Source of the DNA: SHZL01 sp963784425
Lineage (GTDB): Bacteria > Pseudomonadota > Gammaproteobacteria > Xanthomonadales > SZUA-36
Assembly (NCBI GenBank): GCA_963784425.1
Contig: CAWARM010000008.1
Coordinates: 1 to 64,000 of the forward strand
Direction: 5' to 3'
Length of the DNA stretch: 64,000 bases
Shown here: one piece after another, positions 59,980 through 64,000 of the stretch
How the letters are laid out: each line of letters opens with the position of its first letter
How positions within the stretch are numbered: the stretch's first letter is position 1
Notes under the pieces: generated by a model
Seen by the model: only the letters and a program-made list of their open reading frames with translations
What the model was told of the DNA's origin: nothing
Database searches by the model: none
Made by a program: the position numbers and the translations under genes

Positions 59980-60966
59980 CTAGCCCTGATCCAACGGCAA
60001 CTCTTCGGTTGTTGCAGTTTCACTTTCGGGGTTGCTGCCGGCCTCAGGATTGGCCTTTTCCGTGCTGGCGTCTTCATCACTCAGGGTAAACCGGGCCACG
60101 TTACCACGGGTGTAAGGAGCGAGGTCCACTTTCTTGCCGTTGTGGAACACTTCCACTGAGGAAGCGCGCCCCAACAACAAGCGTATTGGAGGCGCAGCGT
60201 TATAGCTTCGATGACTGCCTGCACGCAGCAGATCCATCTCAATTTTTTCCCCGTTGCTGCCCAGGATTTCAACCCAGCTATCGGCTGAGGTTACGATTTC
60301 CAGCGTATCGGATTCTTCTGCTGTATCTACGACTGCATCCCGGTTACCGACTGCAGCCCAGGCACCTTCAGCGGCTGAAGGGAGGCCAACTTCTACAAAT
60401 TCCGTGTCCGTATTCATGGAGGCAATGGATGCGCGCAAATGCGTATTGGGGAGGCGCTTTGCTGCCGTAGTCGCGGGGCCTGAACTGGCCTCTGCTGCAC
60501 TGGTTTGCACCCCGGGTTGCGAATTGCTGTTTGGAGCGGGGCGCAACAACGGATCGCCCTGAGAGAAACGCACTGCTTCGCTGGTGAACTGCCACACCAG
60601 TGCCAGAACAACCGCTGAAGCCAGCGCGTAGCTCGTTGCCTTAAACCAACGATCACTTGGGCTGCGTGGGGGTGCCACGCTGAAAGCACATCCTATAATC
60701 GGCAGCTCACTTTCGGCCGATTGCACATGTTTTTCAACCAATTCCTGTGGCAGGCCCAGGTAACGTGCATAGCACCGAATATAACCATTGAGGTAGACCA
60801 ATGGTACGTGTTGAGCTTCGCCTGACTCAATGGCAGCGAGTACCTCAGGTTTCACCCTGGTTGCCTGGGAAATTGCATCCAGAGATAGCCCCCGCTTCAC
60901 CCGCGCTTGCAACAGAAGCTCACCGAGGCTCATGGGAATCAACTCATTTTGTTCTTCTGTAATCAC
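59980..60966 (-). CDS. rodZ: Cytoskeletal/cell-shape protein RodZ
   Basis: 328 residues. An N-terminal helix-turn-helix (LGELLLQARVKRGLSLDAISQATRVKPEVLAAIE), a membrane helix (SYALASAVVLALVWQF, about 112-127), a Ser/Thr/Ala-rich linker and a C-terminal periplasmic beta domain (DUF4115: DSWVEILGSNGEKIEMDLL). It links MreB to the wall machinery. ATGA overlap with pilW. Confidence 0.94.
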   Translation of the reverse strand: MITEEQNELIPMSLGELLLQARVKRGLSLDAISQATRVKPEVLAAIESGEAQHVPLVYLNGYIRCYARYLGLPQELVEKHVQSAESELPIIGCAFSVAPPRSPSDRWFKATSYALASAVVLALVWQFTSEAVRFSQGDPLLRPAPNSNSQPGVQTSAAEASSGPATTAAKRLPNTHLRASIASMNTDTEFVEVGLPSAAEGAWAAVGNRDAVVDTAEESDTLEIVTSADSWVEILGSNGEKIEMDLLRAGSHRSYNAAPPIRLLLGRASSVEVFHNGKKVDLAPYTRGNVARFTLSDEDASTEKANPEAGSNPESETATTEELPLDQG

Positions 60967-61724
60967 TTCTGATCTCTCGCCTGAGCGGCCTCTGCAGAAT
61001 TGGGAAACTGTTCCAGCAATTGCCTCTTGTAATCATTAGCAGCCTTCTGGTCACCGAGCGCACTCTCGATCTGGTAGCCCAGCATAAGGCTTCCCGCGGT
61101 CTTCTTCTCTGCAGATTCGTATCGCTGCAGGAAAGCACGTGCGTTCAAGAACTCGCCGCTGCGATAGTTCAAATTCGACAGACCCAATAAAGATGCGGAA
61201 ATTTCCACATTATATTCAAGAGATTGTCGCAAATATCTCTCGGCTTTGTCCAGATCATTCATCTCCAGGGCACACAATCCGGCATTTGCATAGGCAATCT
61301 GCGGGGTGGAATAAAAGGGGGCTTTGAACGCCACCTCAAAATACTTCTGAGCTTCTTTCCCTTCACCAACGCTGCACAGGTAGGCGGCATAGTTGTTATT
61401 CACCTCGCCGTCCTTGGGGTCATAATTAACCGCAAGGCGATATTCCTTGCCTGCATCTTCTTTCATGCCGAGCGATTCATACAGCACACCGAGCATGGTG
61501 TGAGCCGGCGCATACGTTTTGTCTTTGGCCACCGCCCGCTTGAGTTTTTCCAGCGCAATTTCATCCTGGCCTTGTTCCATGTAGCTCCGGCCCAAGGATG
61601 TGAATGTTTCGGCCGCCTGGCGGGCCTTATCAGGCTCGTCCGCTTTTTTTGCAGATGAAGAACTGCATCCGTGTGCCAGCAGCATGCAAGCACTCAAGAC
61701 CCATGTCCATATGAGCTTGTTCAT
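60963..61724 (-). CDS. pilW: Type IV pilus biogenesis lipoprotein PilW/PilF
   Basis: 253 residues. The signal peptide ends in the lipobox LLAHGC, giving an outer-membrane lipoprotein. Six TPR-type units follow (EIALEKLKRAVAKDKTYAPA, EYRLAVNYDPKDGEVNNNYA, etc.). It assists PilQ secretin assembly. Coupled at both ends (ATGA) to rlmN and rodZ. The PilZ protein at 37.6 kb also points to type IV pili in this organism. Confidence 0.95.
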   Translation of the reverse strand: MNKLIWTWVLSACMLLAHGCSSSSAKKADEPDKARQAAETFTSLGRSYMEQGQDEIALEKLKRAVAKDKTYAPAHTMLGVLYESLGMKEDAGKEYRLAVNYDPKDGEVNNNYAAYLCSVGEGKEAQKYFEVAFKAPFYSTPQIAYANAGLCALEMNDLDKAERYLRQSLEYNVEISASLLGLSNLNYRSGEFLNARAFLQRYESAEKKTAGSLMLGYQIESALGDQKAANDYKRQLLEQFPNSAEAAQARDQK

Positions 61725-62845
61725 GACACCCGGTTGTGCTCCTGTGACGCTGAATTCATCTCTCTCAGGCGTTCGCTACGGCGGGTGCGGTCCTGGAACT
61801 TGCCAACCAGTTGCCCGCATGCCGCATCGATGTCGCTTCCGCGTGTTTTCCGAACGGTTGCAATCAAGCCACCCGCCATGACAATTTCCTGGAATTCACG
61901 AATTTTCCACTGCGGGGAACAGCGATACTGCGTGCCGGGAAATGGATTGAAGGGGATCAGGTTCAGTTTGCTGGGCAACTTGCGCAGTAACTTCACCAGT
62001 TTTTGCGCTTGCTCTGGCTGGTCATTCACTCCGTCAATCAGTGTGTATTCGAACGTCACGCTACGTTTGTGTTTGCCAGACGCATAACGCGAGCACGCTG
62101 CCATCAATTCCTTGATCGGATACTTGCGATTGAGCGGAACCAGGGTTTCGCGCAAATCATCAACCGGCGCGTGCAGGGACACGGCCAACGCAACGTCTAT
62201 GGAATCACGCAAACGGTCTATGCCGGGCACCAGGCCGGCGGTTGAAACAGTCACCCGCTTTGCTGCGAGGCCAAACCCAAGGTCATCACGCAACAGGGAA
62301 AGTGCCGGCAACACGGCGTCAAAATTCAGCAACGGCTCGCCCATCCCCATGAAAACCACGTTGGTGATAAGGCGCGTGCCATTGCGTTCGTGCCCCAATG
62401 ACTCGGCTGCCTGCCACACCTGGCCGATGATTTCACTGGCAGACAAATTGCGGCTAAACCCCTGGGCGCCGGTCGAACAGAAAGAACAGTTCAAGGCGCA
62501 ACCTACCTGTGACGATATACACAGAGTACCCCGCTTGCTTTCCGGAATGAACACGGTTTCGATTGCGTTGCCAGTGCCGGATCCCATCAGCCACTTAACG
62601 GTTCCATCCGACGAAGTTTGTTCCCGTAGTATTTTTGGTGGTTCAATGACGGCCAGCTCAGACAGGCGCTGACGCAATTCCACGCTGAGGTTGGTCATCT
62701 GCGCGAAGTCCGTAATCCGGGCATGGTAAATCCATTTCAACAATTGCTCTGCCCGGAATGGCTTTTCGCCTATGGAAACAAAAAACTCCTGCATCCTGAC
62801 CAGGTCCAGATCCAGGAGGTTTATGTGAGTCGCGTTTCCAGGCAT
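61721..62845 (-). CDS. rlmN: Dual-specificity 23S rRNA/tRNA adenine C2 methyltransferase RlmN
   Basis: 374 residues. Radical SAM CxxxCxxC is in VGCALNCSFCSTG (Cys116, 120, 123); the methyl-accepting Cys is in DIDAACGQL (about 342). It methylates A2503 of 23S rRNA and A37 of some tRNAs. 24 bases after ndk, the usual gammaproteobacterial order. Confidence 0.97.
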   Translation of the reverse strand: MPGNATHINLLDLDLVRMQEFFVSIGEKPFRAEQLLKWIYHARITDFAQMTNLSVELRQRLSELAVIEPPKILREQTSSDGTVKWLMGSGTGNAIETVFIPESKRGTLCISSQVGCALNCSFCSTGAQGFSRNLSASEIIGQVWQAAESLGHERNGTRLITNVVFMGMGEPLLNFDAVLPALSLLRDDLGFGLAAKRVTVSTAGLVPGIDRLRDSIDVALAVSLHAPVDDLRETLVPLNRKYPIKELMAACSRYASGKHKRSVTFEYTLIDGVNDQPEQAQKLVKLLRKLPSKLNLIPFNPFPGTQYRCSPQWKIREFQEIVMAGGLIATVRKTRGSDIDAACGQLVGKFQDRTRRSERLREMNSASQEHNRVS

Positions 62846-62869
62846 GTGAATGTTTGGAAGTTTACCGGC

Positions 62870-63295
62870 TCAGCGGGAAAAAATTTCGTCTGGCCCAAAA
62901 AAGCACGCAATTTCAAGCCGCGCTGTGGCCGCTGCATCGGAACCATGCACCGCATTGGCATCAATGCTTTCGGCAAAGTCCGCGCGAATGGTTCCCGGAG
63001 CGGCTTCGGCCGGGTTGGTTGCGCCCATCAATTCCCGATTGCGGGAAATGGCATTTTCACCTTCCAGCACCTGAATCATGACCGGCCCGGAGGTCATGAA
63101 AGCAACCAGCGCGGAGAAAAAAGGCCGCGCTTTGTGAACGGCATAAAATTCCTGCGCCTGTGCCTTGGATAGCTGCGTCATGCGTGCAGCGATGATCTTC
63201 AGTCCGGCCTGCTCAAATCGGCTATATATTTCTCCAATCACGTCTTTGGCTACTGCGTCGGGCTTAATGATTGAAAGGGTTCTCTCGACAGGCAC
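62870..63295 (-). CDS. ndk: Nucleoside diphosphate kinase
   Basis: 141 residues, the bacterial size. The GTG start has GAGGAG 7 bases upstream. The phospho-His is His117 in NAVHGSDA, with ERTLSIIKPDAV at the start and FFSALVAFMTSGPV in the core. Balances NTP/dNTP pools. First gene of ndk-rlmN-pilW-rodZ. Confidence 0.98.
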   Translation of the reverse strand: MPVERTLSIIKPDAVAKDVIGEIYSRFEQAGLKIIAARMTQLSKAQAQEFYAVHKARPFFSALVAFMTSGPVMIQVLEGENAISRNRELMGATNPAEAAPGTIRADFAESIDANAVHGSDAAATARLEIACFFGPDEIFSR

Positions 63296-63352
63296 TTAAC
63301 AACTCCTCGTAAATAATTGTATTTATGGGTTAATCACATTTGCATCGCCGAC

Positions 63353-63381
63353 AGTATACACCCTCGGCTAAACCCCGTGAA
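63353..63381 (-). promoter_or_regulatory. Candidate sigma-70 promoter of ndk
   Basis: On the minus strand TTCACG (4 of 6 to TTGACA), a 17-base spacer and TATACT (5 of 6 to TATAAT), ending about 58 bases before the ndk start. The spacing is ideal. Not tested for occurrence by chance. Confidence 0.45.
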
Positions 63382-63574
63382 TTTTACGGGCATGTCCGTA
63401 AAGGTGCAATCACGCATGACTAATCCTTGACCCTCGAAAGAACGCAAACCTATCATGTCCGTCTGCCGTGCGGGGCCATGGCGCATCCCTGCCAAAACTC
63501 CGGACTCCCACCCGGAACTTGGCCCATAATAATCACTACAAACCGGCCGGTTTCGCTACACGAGAGGCTGATAC

Positions 63575-64000
63575 ATGGAACTACTCTATTTTTCGGTGCT
63601 GATCTTCACGCTGCTGTTGCTGGCTTACAACAGGGTGCCCCTGCTGGTCGCGATGGCCATCATGGTCAGCCTGACCGTTGCCTGGACCGAGTTCCGCCAT
63701 CTGTTCTACGTTTCCAGTTGGTTTCGCTTTGCCAACGGGATTATCGCTGTAACCTTCATAGGGTTTTCCATCAAACCACTGCGGCGCCTGCTGATCAGTG
63801 ACCGACTGTATGGATGGTTTCGAAAAGTCATGCCCGTGGTTTCTGAAACGGAACAGGAGGCCCTTGATGCCGGAACAGTCTGGTGGGACGCGGAACTGTT
63901 TTCCGGCCGCCCCCGTTGGCGATCGTTACTGCGGAATCCTGCACCCGCTCTCAGCCAGAGGGAGCAGGCATTTCTCGATGGACCCGTGGAGGAGTTTTGC
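63575..64000 (+). CDS. fadE: Acyl-CoA dehydrogenase FadE, N-terminal part
   Basis: The first 142 residues run off the right edge without a stop. A hydrophobic N-terminal region with two to three membrane helices (ELLYFSVLIFTLLLLAY; VAMAIMVSLTVAW) precedes VVSETEQEALDAGTVWWDAE, LFSGRPRW and QAFLDGPVEEFC, the pattern of the long FadE type of acyl-CoA dehydrogenase. It catalyses the first oxidation of beta-oxidation, upstream of the FadJ/FadI-like pair. Start ATG 63575 follows a GAGAGG about 7 bases upstream. Confidence 0.9.
   Translation, partial: MELLYFSVLIFTLLLLAYNRVPLLVAMAIMVSLTVAWTEFRHLFYVSSWFRFANGIIAVTFIGFSIKPLRRLLISDRLYGWFRKVMPVVSETEQEALDAGTVWWDAELFSGRPRWRSLLRNPAPALSQREQAFLDGPVEEFC

Overview
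This 64 kb window looks like a piece of a gammaproteobacterial chromosome. The evidence is gene order as well as gene content: fabF-acpP-fabG-fabD-fabH-plsX-rpmF-yceD follows pabB-pabC-mltG-tmk-holB-pilZ, and ndk-rlmN-pilW-rodZ-hisS-yfgM-bamB-der is the familiar gammaproteobacterial string. infA faces clpA-clpS, mnmA-hflD are coupled, and a FadE-type acyl-CoA dehydrogenase enters at the right edge. Base composition is moderately GC-rich by eye, and TTG and GTG starts are common. I cannot name a genus from the sequence alone.

Layout. 1-2.2 kb: the tail of a membrane protein, a small zinc-ribbon protein, tRNA-Leu(UAA), tRNA-Cys(GCA) and a homocysteine methyltransferase. 2.3-7.1 kb: a broken DUF885 peptidase, a block of GGGGTCAGAGTA repeats, a broken GMC oxidoreductase with its small subunit, and a secreted RTX-like protein. 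7.3-13.3 kb: a tightly packed five-gene glycosylation operon (a TMTC-like GT-C enzyme with TPRs, then GT8, GT2, a Gfo/Idh/MocA dehydrogenase and GT4). A secreted cupredoxin-like protein and a FlgO/TPR membrane protein follow. 16.5-24.5 kb: tRNA-Gly, infA, clpSA, mnmA-hflD, acnA. 24.5-33.3 kb: lhr helicase, a two-component system, a 78-residue secreted protein, and a glutamate-cysteine-ligase-like enzyme fused to CBS domains. 33.4-38 kb: an acyl-CoA ligase (frameshifted), dinB, a class V aminotransferase, PilZ. 38-49.5 kb: replication, folate, cell-wall and fatty-acid synthesis operons. 49.6-55.2 kb: maf, a beta-oxidation pair, folD, glutathione peroxidase. 55-64 kb: der-bamB-yfgM-hisS, rodZ-pilW-rlmN-ndk and the start of fadE.

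How the genes work together. The fab cluster builds acyl chains on AcpP, and PlsX passes them to phospholipid synthesis. The FadD-like ligase, the FadE-like dehydrogenase and the FadJ/FadI-like pair degrade fatty acids. PabB, PabC and FolD serve the folate/one-carbon pathway. BamB, RodZ, PilW, MltG and YfgM act in envelope assembly.

The most unusual material is small-scale DNA structure. A dispersed GGGGTCAGAGTA inverted-repeat family occurs at three intergenic sites, and one copy supplies the stop codon of a gene. Short tandem duplications lie on the translation starts of pabB (15 bp x5), the fadJ-like gene (16 bp x2-3) and just inside dinB (12 bp x3). There is a perfect 24-bp hairpin between acpP and fabF and a sharply AT-rich patch inside acnA. 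Four genes carry five single-base frameshifts, all in the left 34 kb, so sequencing error must be excluded before calling them pseudogenes.
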